From assembly GCA_050010595.1 (NCBI GenBank), contig JBEKKS010000005.1, forward strand, positions 62,001 to 126,000: a stretch of 64,000 nucleotides of DNA. Direction: 5' to 3'. The DNA is from Palsa-513 sp050010595. GTDB lineage: Bacteria > Actinomycetota > Thermoleophilia > Solirubrobacterales > Solirubrobacteraceae. Shown piece by piece: positions 50,499 through 58,630 of the stretch. The stretch's first letter is position 1. The number at the start of each line of letters is the position of its first letter. A model generated the notes under the pieces. It was not told where the DNA came from. It searched no databases and was given only the letters and a program-made list of their open reading frames with translations. Both the position numbers and the translations under genes were made by a program.

Positions 50499-51902
50499 GT
50501 GCTCGACTCACTGGGTGTGATCGCCGACGCAAGGACGCGCGCCGGCGAGACGTTGGCGCTCGCGTCGCGCCACCTCGACCGCTCGCTCGTCGACGTGCTG
50601 GCGATTCTCGGCTTCGACAAGCAGTACGTCTGCGCGCAGGGCTCCTACCTGTATGACGCGGACGGCCACGCCTATCTCGACCTGCACACGGGCGAGGGGT
50701 TCGCGAGCCTCGGGCACAACAATCCGAGCGTGCGCGAAGTGCTCGAGGCGACGCTTGCCAGCGAGCTCGTTGACGGCGTGCAGATCCATTACTCGGTGCT
50801 CGCGGGAATGCTCGCGGAGGCGCTCGCCGCACGGCTGCCGGGCGAGCTCGACGCGGTGTTCTTTGCGAGCACGGGTGCGGAAGCCGTGGACAGCGCGATG
50901 AAGTTCGCGCGCGCCGCGACCGGGCGGCCGCGGCTCGTCTCATGCGAGTCGAGCTTCCACGGGGTGACGCTTGGGCCGCTGTCGATCGTCGGCGACGAGT
51001 TCTTCAAGGAGGGCTTCGGACCGCTCTTGCCGGGCTGCGCGCGCGTGCCGTTCGGGGACCTCGACGCACTCGAGGATGAGCTGCGCGCCAGGGACGTCGC
51101 CGCATTCATCGTCGAGCCGATCCAGGGGCGGATGGTGACGCTGCCGCCGCCGGGCTATCTCGAAGCTGCGCAGGCGCTCTGTCGCCGCTACGGAACGCTC
51201 TTCGTCGCCGACGAGATCCAGACCGGACTAGGCCGGACCGGCAAGTGGTTTGCGCTCGAGCACTGGGGCCTCGAGCCGGACATCGTGACCGTCGGGAAGG
51301 CGCTCAGCGGCGGCTACATGCCCGTCGCGGCGATGGTGACCACGCGCGCGATCTACGACAAGGCGGTCGGGACGCTCGAGCGCTGCTACGTGCACCAATC
51401 GACGTACGGGCGCAACCGGCTCTCGATGGCGGCCGGGCTCGCGGCGATCCGGGTGATCGAGCGCGACGGGCTGATCGAGCACGCCGAGCGCCGCGGGCGC
51501 CACCTGGTCGAGCGGATCGGGGAGATCGGCGAGCGGCATGAGCTGATCGCGGAGGTCCGGGGCAAGGGACTGATGATCGGGATCGAGCTCGGCGCGCCGA
51601 AGTCGCGGGCAGCGCGCCTGAACTGGAACCTGATCCACAAGGCGAGCGAAGGGCTGTTCCCACAACTCGTCGTGATCCCGCTGCACCGCGACCACGGCGT
51701 GATCACGATGGCCGCCGGGAAGAACGACGTGATCAAGCTGCTGCCGCCGCTGACCCTCTCGGAGACGGAGGCCGACGGCTTCCTCGCCGCGCTCGACAGC
51801 GTCCTCGCCGACTGCGCCGGCGCGGGCGGAAAGAACTGGGCGGTCGTCCGCGACATCGCGACGATGACGGTGCGCCGGCGGATGCCGTTCGTTTCACGGT
51901 GA
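50499..51902 (+). CDS. Class III PLP-dependent aminotransferase
   Basis: A 467-residue aminotransferase of the acetylornithine/GABA/4-aminobutyrate group. It shows DLHTGEGFASLGHNNP, the FFASTGAEAVDSAMKFAR block, the PLP Asp in FVADEIQTGLGRTGKWF and the PLP Lys in TVGKALSGGYMPVA. Substrate unclear; the C-terminal 40 residues (AGGKNWAVVRDIATMTVRR) extend beyond the usual fold. The GTG of the epimerase overlaps its stop by 4 bases, so the two act as a pair. Confidence 0.87.
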   Translation: MLDSLGVIADARTRAGETLALASRHLDRSLVDVLAILGFDKQYVCAQGSYLYDADGHAYLDLHTGEGFASLGHNNPSVREVLEATLASELVDGVQIHYSVLAGMLAEALAARLPGELDAVFFASTGAEAVDSAMKFARAATGRPRLVSCESSFHGVTLGPLSIVGDEFFKEGFGPLLPGCARVPFGDLDALEDELRARDVAAFIVEPIQGRMVTLPPPGYLEAAQALCRRYGTLFVADEIQTGLGRTGKWFALEHWGLEPDIVTVGKALSGGYMPVAAMVTTRAIYDKAVGTLERCYVHQSTYGRNRLSMAAGLAAIRVIERDGLIEHAERRGRHLVERIGEIGERHELIAEVRGKGLMIGIELGAPKSRAARLNWNLIHKASEGLFPQLVVIPLHRDHGVITMAAGKNDVIKLLPPLTLSETEADGFLAALDSVLADCAGAGGKNWAVVRDIATMTVRRRMPFVSR

Positions 51903-52903
51903 GCGGCGAGCGCTGCCTGCTCACCGGCGGGACCGGGTTCGTCGGCGGACACCTCGCCGAACGGCTCGCGGCCGAGGGCTACGAACTGCGTTGCCTTGCG
52001 CGGTCCCGCAGCGACCGGAGCCTGCTCGCCGCGCTCGGCCTCGAGGTGGTGATCGGCGGTCTCGAGGATCGCGCCGCGCTCGAGCGCGCGGCGGCGGGGT
52101 GCAGCTACGTCGTGCACTGCGCGGCGCTCGTCTCGGACTGGGCGACGGTCGCCGAGATCAGGCAGGTCAACGTCGAGGGGACCCGGAACGTCGTGGATGC
52201 CGCGCTCGCCGCCGGCGTAGCGCGCTTCGTCCAGATCAGCACGACGGACATCTACGGCTATCCGGGGGCGGCAGGGATCGACGAGTCCTACGTTCCAGCG
52301 CGCTTCGCCAACTGGTACGCACAGAGCAAGCTCGAAGCCGAGGAGGAGGTGCGGGGGGCTGCGATCGAGGCGGTGATCCTGCGCCCGGCGACGGTCTACG
52401 GGCCGCGCTCGACCGACGTCGTCGGCGAGATCGCGAAGGCGATCCGCGGCGGCTACATGCTGCTCGTCGACCACGGTCGCGCGAACGCCGGGCTCTGCTA
52501 CATCGAGAACCTCGAGGACGCGGTGCTGCTCGCGCTGACACACCCGGCGGCCCCCGGCGAAGCGTTCAACGTCTGCGACGGGCTCGAGGTGACATGGCAG
52601 ACGTTCACCGCCGACCTGGCCCGCGGCCTCGGCAAGCGCCGGCCGCGCCTCAGCCTGCCGTTCGGCGTGGCTCGCGGAATCGGCCACGGGCTCGAGCAGT
52701 CCTACCGCGTGCTGCGCCGGGCAACCGGCGTGCGGACCCCGCCGCTGCTCTCGCGCCAGGCCGTCGACGTGCTCGGCGCGAGCCAGGCGTTCTCGAACCG
52801 CAAGCTGCGCGAGCGGCTCGGTTGGGAGCCCCGCGTCGACTACGAGAGCGCGCTGGCAGCGACGATCGCGTGGCTGGGCGAGACACGGGCAACCGCCGAG
52901 TAA
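51899..52903 (+). CDS. NAD-dependent epimerase/dehydratase (extended SDR; 3-beta-HSD-like)
   Basis: A 334-residue extended short-chain dehydrogenase. The cofactor site is LTGGTGFVGGHLAERL at the start, with the catalytic YxxxK in NWYAQSKLEAEEE, and ATVYGPRSTD as in the 3-beta-hydroxysteroid dehydrogenase/NAD(P)H-sterol group. Linked to the aminotransferase by a GTGA overlap, it could act on an amino-sugar or a lipid-like substrate. Confidence 0.87.
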   Translation: MSGERCLLTGGTGFVGGHLAERLAAEGYELRCLARSRSDRSLLAALGLEVVIGGLEDRAALERAAAGCSYVVHCAALVSDWATVAEIRQVNVEGTRNVVDAALAAGVARFVQISTTDIYGYPGAAGIDESYVPARFANWYAQSKLEAEEEVRGAAIEAVILRPATVYGPRSTDVVGEIAKAIRGGYMLLVDHGRANAGLCYIENLEDAVLLALTHPAAPGEAFNVCDGLEVTWQTFTADLARGLGKRRPRLSLPFGVARGIGHGLEQSYRVLRRATGVRTPPLLSRQAVDVLGASQAFSNRKLRERLGWEPRVDYESALAATIAWLGETRATAE

Positions 52904-52943
52904 CCCACCGTCTACTTGTGCGCGGCTAGGATGCGCGCGCGCA

Positions 52944-54146
52944 ATGTCTACCGCGAGCGGCGACGAGGGGAACGGAGCGTCGGCGCAAGCCACCGAGCTG
53001 GACGCGCCGCGCGTCCCACTGACGCGCATCGCGCGTGAGTGGACGCGGATCGGCTTCACCGGCTTCGGCGGTCCGCCCGCCCACATCGCACTGCTGCGCC
53101 AGCTCGTCGTCGACCGCGAGGGCTGGATCGACGCGCGCGCCTTCCAGGACGCCAATGCCGCGTGCGGCCTGCTGCCGGGACCGGCGTCCACGCAGCTCTC
53201 GATCTTCTGTGCGTACCGGCTTGGCGGACCGCTCGGCGCACTCGTCGGCGGGCTCGGCTTCATCGCGCCGGCGGTCGTCCTGATCATTGCTCTCTCGATG
53301 CTCTTCCTCGCACATTCGACGCCGTTGTGGGTCCGCGGCGCGGGCGCCGGCGCAGGTGCCGCGGTCGCCGCTGTCGCCGTCCAGGCGGCGCGCGGACTCC
53401 TCGGCCCGAGCTACCAGCAGGTTCGCGCGAATCGCCCGCGCAGCGCGCGCTGGCTCGCCTACCTCGCCGCCAGCGCTGCCGCGGCCGTTCTGATCGGACC
53501 GTTCCTCGTGCTCGTCCTGCTCGCGTGCGGAAGCTGCGAACTTCTCGTGCAGCGCCGGCCCACCTCGCTGCGCGCGCCATCGATCATCGTCTTCGGCGCG
53601 ACGCTCGCACGCGGCGGGCTCGCCTCGCTCTGCTGGACCGCGCTCAAGGTCGGGGCGCTCTCGTTCGGCGGCGGCTTCGTGATCGTGCCGCTGATGCAGG
53701 GCGACGCCGTCCATACCTACCACTGGATGAGCAACGCCCGGTTCCTCGACGCGGTCGCGCTCGGCCAGGTAACCCCCGGCCCGGTGGTCGCCACGATCGC
53801 CGCCGTCGGCTACGCGGCGCACGGCATTCTGGGCGCGGTTGTCGCCGCGCTCGTCGCGTTCACGCCCTCCTTCGCGTTCATCCTCGTCGGCGGACCACGG
53901 TTCGAGCGGATTCGCGGCAGCGCGAACGCGCGGGCGTTTCTCGACGGCGCCGGGCCCGCCGCGATCGGCGCGATCCTCGGCGCGGCCGTGACGCTCGCAC
54001 TGGCCTTGCACGAGGGGTGGCAGTTCGGCGTGCTCGCCGCGGCGGCGGTGGTGATGCTCGTCCTCGGGCGCGGCGTCGTGATGACGCTCGTCGGCGCCGG
54101 CGCGGTGGGAGTTATCGCAGCGCTTGCGGGGGCGCCGCTGGGGTGA
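52944..54146 (+). CDS. chrA: Chromate transporter (ChrA, two CHR domains)
   Basis: Efflux protein of the CHR superfamily, 400 residues with two homologous halves. Each half opens with the CHR motif: FTGFGGPPAHIALLRQLVVD in the first and FGGGFVIVPLMQGDAV in the second. The QLSIFCAYRLGGPLG and LGQVTPGPVVATIAAVGY blocks are the diagnostic signatures. About ten membrane segments. It converges with and overlaps the MFS gene by 35 bases. Confidence 0.93.
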   Translation: MSTASGDEGNGASAQATELDAPRVPLTRIAREWTRIGFTGFGGPPAHIALLRQLVVDREGWIDARAFQDANAACGLLPGPASTQLSIFCAYRLGGPLGALVGGLGFIAPAVVLIIALSMLFLAHSTPLWVRGAGAGAGAAVAAVAVQAARGLLGPSYQQVRANRPRSARWLAYLAASAAAAVLIGPFLVLVLLACGSCELLVQRRPTSLRAPSIIVFGATLARGGLASLCWTALKVGALSFGGGFVIVPLMQGDAVHTYHWMSNARFLDAVALGQVTPGPVVATIAAVGYAAHGILGAVVAALVAFTPSFAFILVGGPRFERIRGSANARAFLDGAGPAAIGAILGAAVTLALALHEGWQFGVLAAAAVVMLVLGRGVVMTLVGAGAVGVIAALAGAPLG

Positions 54147-55425
54147 TCGCCGCGGCATCCGCGTGTAGATGCCCGGCAGCGTCGTGGCTCGCGCCGATGT
54201 CGGTGCCCTCGGGGTCCACGCGAGCATCCGCGGCCGCGATGCGCAGACCGCGCAGTCCGAGCAGCGCAGCCCCCGCGCAGATCGCGCAAACGGCAGCCCC
54301 CTCATAGAGCGTCGCCCGAACCCCCATCAGCGCGATCAGCGGGGCCGCCGCGACAAGGCCGGTCAGGAAGAAGATGCCCTCGATCATGTCCTTGGTGCCG
54401 AAGAGACGTCCCTGGACGCGCGAGGCGACGCGCAGCAGGATGACCTGTGTCTCGGTGACGGCGAGCAGCCCGTTGCCATAGCCGGTCGCGGCGAACGTCC
54501 AGGCGGCGAGCGCCACGCTACCGACGATCGCACTGCCAACCATCCCGGCGGCCATCAGCGCGAGCGAGGCGATGTACCGGTTGACGAGCACCCTCAGCGT
54601 CGCGTTGCCGCGTCGCGCGACGAGCGTCGTGGCGATCACCATGCCGCCTCCGTAACAGGTGACGAGCGCGGCGTAGTCGCTGCCACTGCCCCGCAGAACG
54701 TGCGTCGCGTAGATCGGCTCGCAGACGTTCAGCAGCCCGCCACCGATGACCTGGCCGGCGGAGCAGGCGATCAGCCAGCCAATCCCGGGCGAGCCGAACG
54801 CCTCGCGCAGACCCGCCAGGATCCCGCGTGATCGCGCGTCGTCAGCGTCCGCGCCATCCGCGGGCAATGGCGCGATCGGCACCGTCGCGATCACCACGCA
54901 CGCGACCACGAAGCTCAGTCCGTTGAGTGCCAGCGGAACCGCCAGGCCGGTGATCAGCAGGAGGCCGGCAGCCAGCAGCGGCCCAACGGTCACGCCAATC
55001 CAGCGAGATGTGCTGAACAGGGCCGCGGCCCCCTGGCTCGCTTCGCCGGCTACCAGCGTGATGCTCGCGCGCATCGCCGGGCGCTGGAGGGCATTCCCGA
55101 CGCCGGCAAGCAACGCGAGGGCGATGATCAGCGCGCCGCTCGTGGCGGTCGCGAGGGCGAGGTACGCGGCCGCCTGCATGATGTTCGCGCCGACGATCAA
55201 AGCCCGCTTGGAGTGACGGTCCGCCAGTAGGCCAAACCACGAACCGAGCACGATCGCCGGAACGAACTCCGCGAGCAACACCGCGCTGACGCCCCAAGAC
55301 GTGTGCAGGTGGCGGTAGGTGAGCAGCAGGAGGGCGACGTAGCCGGCGCCCGTCCCGACGCACGATTGCAGCCACGCGAGGATCAGCCGGCGCAGCGGAG
55401 CGTTGGATCTCAGCGGCTCGAGCAC
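54112..55425 (-). CDS. MFS transporter
   Basis: A 437-residue major facilitator of about 12 membrane segments. The GLLADRHSKRALIVGANIMQ loop 2-3 motif and the LALLAGVGNALQRPAMRA segment place it in the MFS_3/enterobactin-exporter-like group used for efflux. The GTG start is at the edge of the repeat-rich gap. The C-terminal part beyond residue 400 is antisense to chrA and may be shorter in reality. Confidence 0.87.
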   Translation of the reverse strand: MLEPLRSNAPLRRLILAWLQSCVGTGAGYVALLLLTYRHLHTSWGVSAVLLAEFVPAIVLGSWFGLLADRHSKRALIVGANIMQAAAYLALATATSGALIIALALLAGVGNALQRPAMRASITLVAGEASQGAAALFSTSRWIGVTVGPLLAAGLLLITGLAVPLALNGLSFVVACVVIATVPIAPLPADGADADDARSRGILAGLREAFGSPGIGWLIACSAGQVIGGGLLNVCEPIYATHVLRGSGSDYAALVTCYGGGMVIATTLVARRGNATLRVLVNRYIASLALMAAGMVGSAIVGSVALAAWTFAATGYGNGLLAVTETQVILLRVASRVQGRLFGTKDMIEGIFFLTGLVAAAPLIALMGVRATLYEGAAVCAICAGAALLGLRGLRIAAADARVDPEGTDIGASHDAAGHLHADAAAITPAAPPQALR

Positions 55426-55625
55426 GGGGCGAGCCTAGCTGGCGCGGTGTCCGAAGCGGTATGGCCTTGCCCGATCCCGGCGCTTAGCTGCAAGGAAGTG
55501 CCCAAAGTGGAACTTTGCGCCCGTCTGCATACGTATGCAAGGGCTCTTGCAAGAATGCGCAGAGTTGCCAACCTATGCGTAGGTTTGCGACACTAAGCGT
55601 GTCCTTAGTCCCGGAGGGAGATCAA

Positions 55626-55646
55626 ATGCCCAACTTCAAGGATTGA
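55626..55646 (+). other. Six-codon ORF (MPNFKD) with strong ribosome site
   Basis: ATG CCC AAC TTC AAG GAT TGA, with GGAGGGA ideally placed upstream. A leader-type peptide or a vestigial start is possible; no downstream gene on this strand continues it before the hairpin at 55662. Whether it is translated is unknown. Confidence 0.4.
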
Positions 55647-55661
55647 CTTCGTTGACACATC

Positions 55662-55683
55662 GGTCGGCTCGTTCCAGCCGACC
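55662..55683. terminator. Hairpin after the mini-ORF / downstream of the hybrid kinase
   Basis: GGTCGGCT, loop CGTTCC, AGCCGACC: eight perfect pairs. It lies about 100 bases beyond the stop of the minus-strand kinase gene and 16 bases after the plus-strand mini-ORF, so it could end either transcript. No T-run on either strand. Confidence 0.5.
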
Positions 55684-55780
55684 ATCATGCCTGGCCCACG
55701 TCGTCCGAGGCCCCGAATAGCGGAAGTGCTCTGCTAGACGGACTCGGACGCGGGCGTTCTAGGGCCGGCCTAGCGTCCGA

Positions 55781-57706
55781 CTACGCGATGTCTCGCTGCG
55801 GTTCGTTAGCTACTTGGGCTTCCACGACACTCGCGGGTGACGGAAGCCAACGCTCGAGCACTTCGTGAAGTACGTTTGAGCGGACCGGCTTGCTGATGTA
55901 GTCGTCCATGCCGGCGGCGAGGCATCGCTCGCGGTCGCCGACCATGGCGTGCGCGGTCATTGCGATGACCGGTGTGTGATAGTCGCCGCCGCGTTCGCGG
56001 CGGCGAAGCTCCTCAGTTGCCTCGTACCCGTCGACATCAGGCATCTGGCAGTCCATCAGCACAGCGTCGTAGCGCTGCATCGAAAGAGCCTGAAGCGCTT
56101 CGCGGCCGTCGTTGACGACATGGACGTGGTGTCCCCAGCGCTCGAGGACGCTCACCGCGACGACGCGGTTTACCGGGCTGTCCTCGACCACGAGGATAAG
56201 TGGCGCGTTCGCTGGCGAACGCCGCACCGGAGGCTCGGTGCTCTCCCGCACGATCGATGCGAGGTTCGATGGTGCCTTCGGGAGTGGAACCTCAAACCAG
56301 AACCTGCTGCCCGCGCCGAGCTCGCTCTTCGCTCCGATCGCGCCGCCCATCATTTCGACAAGCTCCTTGGCGATTGCGAGGCCGAGACCGTTGCCGCCGT
56401 ACTTGCGAGTCGTCGAACTGTCGGCCTGCGCGAACGGCTCGAACATGCGATCGACCATCGCCGGCTCGATGCCGATCCCGGTATCGAGAACCTCGAAGCG
56501 AACGTGGTTTGCCGTGTCGCTGAGGCTGACACGCACCGTCACGGTGCCTTCCGTCGTGAACTTGACCGCGTTCGCCGCCAGGCTCAGCAGCACCTGGCGT
56601 ACACGCTTGCCGTCGCCGCGCACGCGCCGTGGCAGGCGCTCGTCGAGTTCGACCGTAAGTTGGAGGTGCTTGTGTATCGCGTCCGGGCGGATGGGGGCAC
56701 ACGCCTGGTCGATCGCGGCGAGCAGGTCGAAGTCACGGACGTCGAGGTCGAGCTTGCCTGTCTCGATCTTCGAGATGTCGAGGATGTCGTCGATGATGGC
56801 GATCATGTGCTCGCTCGACTGCGAGACCTGCTCGGCATAGCCACGCTGCTCGCGGGTGAGCTTGGTGGAGAGGAGGAGCTCGTTCATGCCCATCACACCG
56901 TTCATCGGGGTGCGGATCTCATGGCTCACGTTGCGCAGGAACGCCGATTTCATCTGTGAGGCGGCGACTGCTTCGTCTCGGGCATGGCGGTAGGCATCGT
57001 TGAGTTCCACGAGGCTCTCGAGACGCTGTCGCCGCTCCCGCGCGAACAACCAGACGAGTCCAAGCAACGGAAGAGGAGCGAGCGCCGCCACGGGCGTTCG
57101 TTCGACATGCTCCGCTACGAGGACGCCGAGACTCGAGAGTGCAACGTCAACGACGTACGCCCACGCTTGGTCGAGCTGAGAAGCGAGCGACAGCCCAACT
57201 CCGACGCAGAACCTGAAAGTGAACGCGGCGGAATCGACGACGATCTGGGCGACGAGCGCCATTACCAGTAGTCCCGCGCCGGCGTGACTCGGCGCTACGC
57301 CAGCGAGCTCGAATACTGCCGCCGGACCAAGTGCGAAGCACGAGTTTCCTAGTGTGGCTACAAGTCGAAGCGGGCGCAGCTCGCCGCGCAGAACGTCGGG
57401 CGCACGCGAGAGCGTGATGGCAAGCGCTACCGCGATCGGTACGAGGGAGACCGGCAGGACGAAGAGGAGAGGAACGAACGCCAGCTGCGTCGGCGCCATA
57501 TAGCCGAATGGGGTGTCGATCTTCACGCGCATCGCCACGAGGAAGACCGCGAGACACACAGCGGCCGGGACAAGCGAAAACGCGTGGGGCGGTTGTTCCA
57601 GTACGAGCGCTGTTGCAGCCGCGATAAATCCAGCCGCAACAGTGAGTTCGGTCAGCTGCTCGCGCGTAGACATCCTCGACCCCGGCCTGCGCAGGGTCTC
57701 GGCCAT
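55781..57706 (-). CDS. Hybrid sensor histidine kinase with C-terminal receiver domain
   Basis: A 641-residue membrane sensor. The N-terminal 200 residues form about six hydrophobic segments of an MASE1-like sensor, followed by a coiled linker. HisKA has the phospho-acceptor in FLRNVSHEIRTPMNGVMG; HATPase has DTGIGIEPAMVDRMFEPF and GGNGLGLAIAKELV. A receiver domain from about residue 515 carries VVEDSPVNRVV and the Asp in DAVLMDCQMPDVDG. ATG with GAGGAG upstream is chosen over a GTG 36 bases earlier. No partner output gene is adjacent; phosphorelay partners are elsewhere. Confidence 0.9.
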   Translation of the reverse strand: MAETLRRPGSRMSTREQLTELTVAAGFIAAATALVLEQPPHAFSLVPAAVCLAVFLVAMRVKIDTPFGYMAPTQLAFVPLLFVLPVSLVPIAVALAITLSRAPDVLRGELRPLRLVATLGNSCFALGPAAVFELAGVAPSHAGAGLLVMALVAQIVVDSAAFTFRFCVGVGLSLASQLDQAWAYVVDVALSSLGVLVAEHVERTPVAALAPLPLLGLVWLFARERRQRLESLVELNDAYRHARDEAVAASQMKSAFLRNVSHEIRTPMNGVMGMNELLLSTKLTREQRGYAEQVSQSSEHMIAIIDDILDISKIETGKLDLDVRDFDLLAAIDQACAPIRPDAIHKHLQLTVELDERLPRRVRGDGKRVRQVLLSLAANAVKFTTEGTVTVRVSLSDTANHVRFEVLDTGIGIEPAMVDRMFEPFAQADSSTTRKYGGNGLGLAIAKELVEMMGGAIGAKSELGAGSRFWFEVPLPKAPSNLASIVRESTEPPVRRSPANAPLILVVEDSPVNRVVAVSVLERWGHHVHVVNDGREALQALSMQRYDAVLMDCQMPDVDGYEATEELRRRERGGDYHTPVIAMTAHAMVGDRERCLAAGMDDYISKPVRSNVLHEVLERWLPSPASVVEAQVANEPQRDIA

Positions 57707-57910
57707 CGCAGCCTGCTCCTCGACGGTCGGCGGGCCTAGCACACCCCCGATATCGACCCATTCCGGGGGTTTCTTTACGCGTGGGACCGGTCTTCCGACG
57801 CGAGACTTAGACGCCCATACGGCGCGCGGACCCCGTGCAGCGGCAGACTGAGCAATCGAATGCAGTCCGACGTCACACGCGCTCGGCCGGCCTCGCGAAG
57901 CGGACCGCGG

Positions 57911-58630
57911 CTACTCGGACGCGAACCGGTATCCGACGCGTGGCTGGGTGATGATCAGCTGTGGGCCGCCTTCGGACTCGAGCTTTGCGCGCAGCCGGCC
58001 GATGTAGACGCGCACGTACTCGGTCTCGGTTTCGTAGCCCTGGCCCCACACGCGCCGCAAGAGCTGAGCGTGGGTCAGCAGCTTCCCCCGGCTGGCAACC
58101 AGCTCGCGCAGGAGCGCGAACTCGGTCGGGGTCAGGTGGAGCGCCTCGCCGTCGCGACGAACCTGGCGCGTCGCCAGATCGATCTCGAGTCCTGGCGACA
58201 GCGCGATGCGCATCGCCGAAGTCTCCGCTCCCGAGGTCTGGCGCGTGCGTCGCAACGTCGCGGTGATGCGGGCCAGGAGCTCTTCGATGCTGAACGGCTT
58301 GGTCATGTAGTCGTCGGCCCCGAGGTTGAGCGCCGCGACCTTGTCGTCATCGCCACGCTGGGCCGAGACGACGATCACGCCGACGTTCGAGCGTTCGCGG
58401 ACCTGCCGGCAGAGCCTGAAGCCGTCGGCGGCGGGCAACATGAGATCGAGCAGGATCAAATCGGGCCGCTCGGCCTCGAGTTGTGACAGGACACGCTCAC
58501 CGTCGGTCGAGACGATCACCTCGAAGCCGCGAACCGCGAGGTTCGAGCGGATCAGGTCGACGATGCTCGGGTCATCCTCGACTACGAGGATCTTCGTTGG
58601 TGGTGGTCGATCAGACGTCGCTGCGCTCAC
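57911..58630 (-). CDS. OmpR/KdpE-type response regulator
   Basis: A 239-residue DNA-binding response regulator. The receiver has Asp62 in LILLDLMLP, acidic pair ED at 18-20 and the Lys in DDYMTKPF. The winged-helix output carries LTPTEFALLRELVASRGKLLTHAQLLRRVWG and the YVRVYIGRLRAKLE recognition region. Its start overlaps the ABC-kinase gene by 20 bases, so it is the cognate partner in a two-gene unit. Confidence 0.95.
   Translation of the reverse strand: MSAATSDRPPPTKILVVEDDPSIVDLIRSNLAVRGFEVIVSTDGERVLSQLEAERPDLILLDLMLPAADGFRLCRQVRERSNVGVIVVSAQRGDDDKVAALNLGADDYMTKPFSIEELLARITATLRRTRQTSGAETSAMRIALSPGLEIDLATRQVRRDGEALHLTPTEFALLRELVASRGKLLTHAQLLRRVWGQGYETETEYVRVYIGRLRAKLESEGGPQLIITQPRVGYRFASE

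Larger units (their letters stand above)
55426..55780. other. 355-base gene-free stretch dense in inverted repeats
   Basis: Holds at least four perfect palindromes or hairpins: TGCATACGTATGCA (55526-55539), AACCTA-TGCG-TAGGTT (about 55570-55585), ACTAAG-CGTGTC-CTTAGT (55592-55609) and GGTCGGCT-CGTTCC-AGCCGACC (55662-55683). Just after the third is GGAGGGAGATCAA and an ATG for a six-residue frame. It also contains the promoter of the MFS gene. No conventional gene. Confidence 0.75.
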
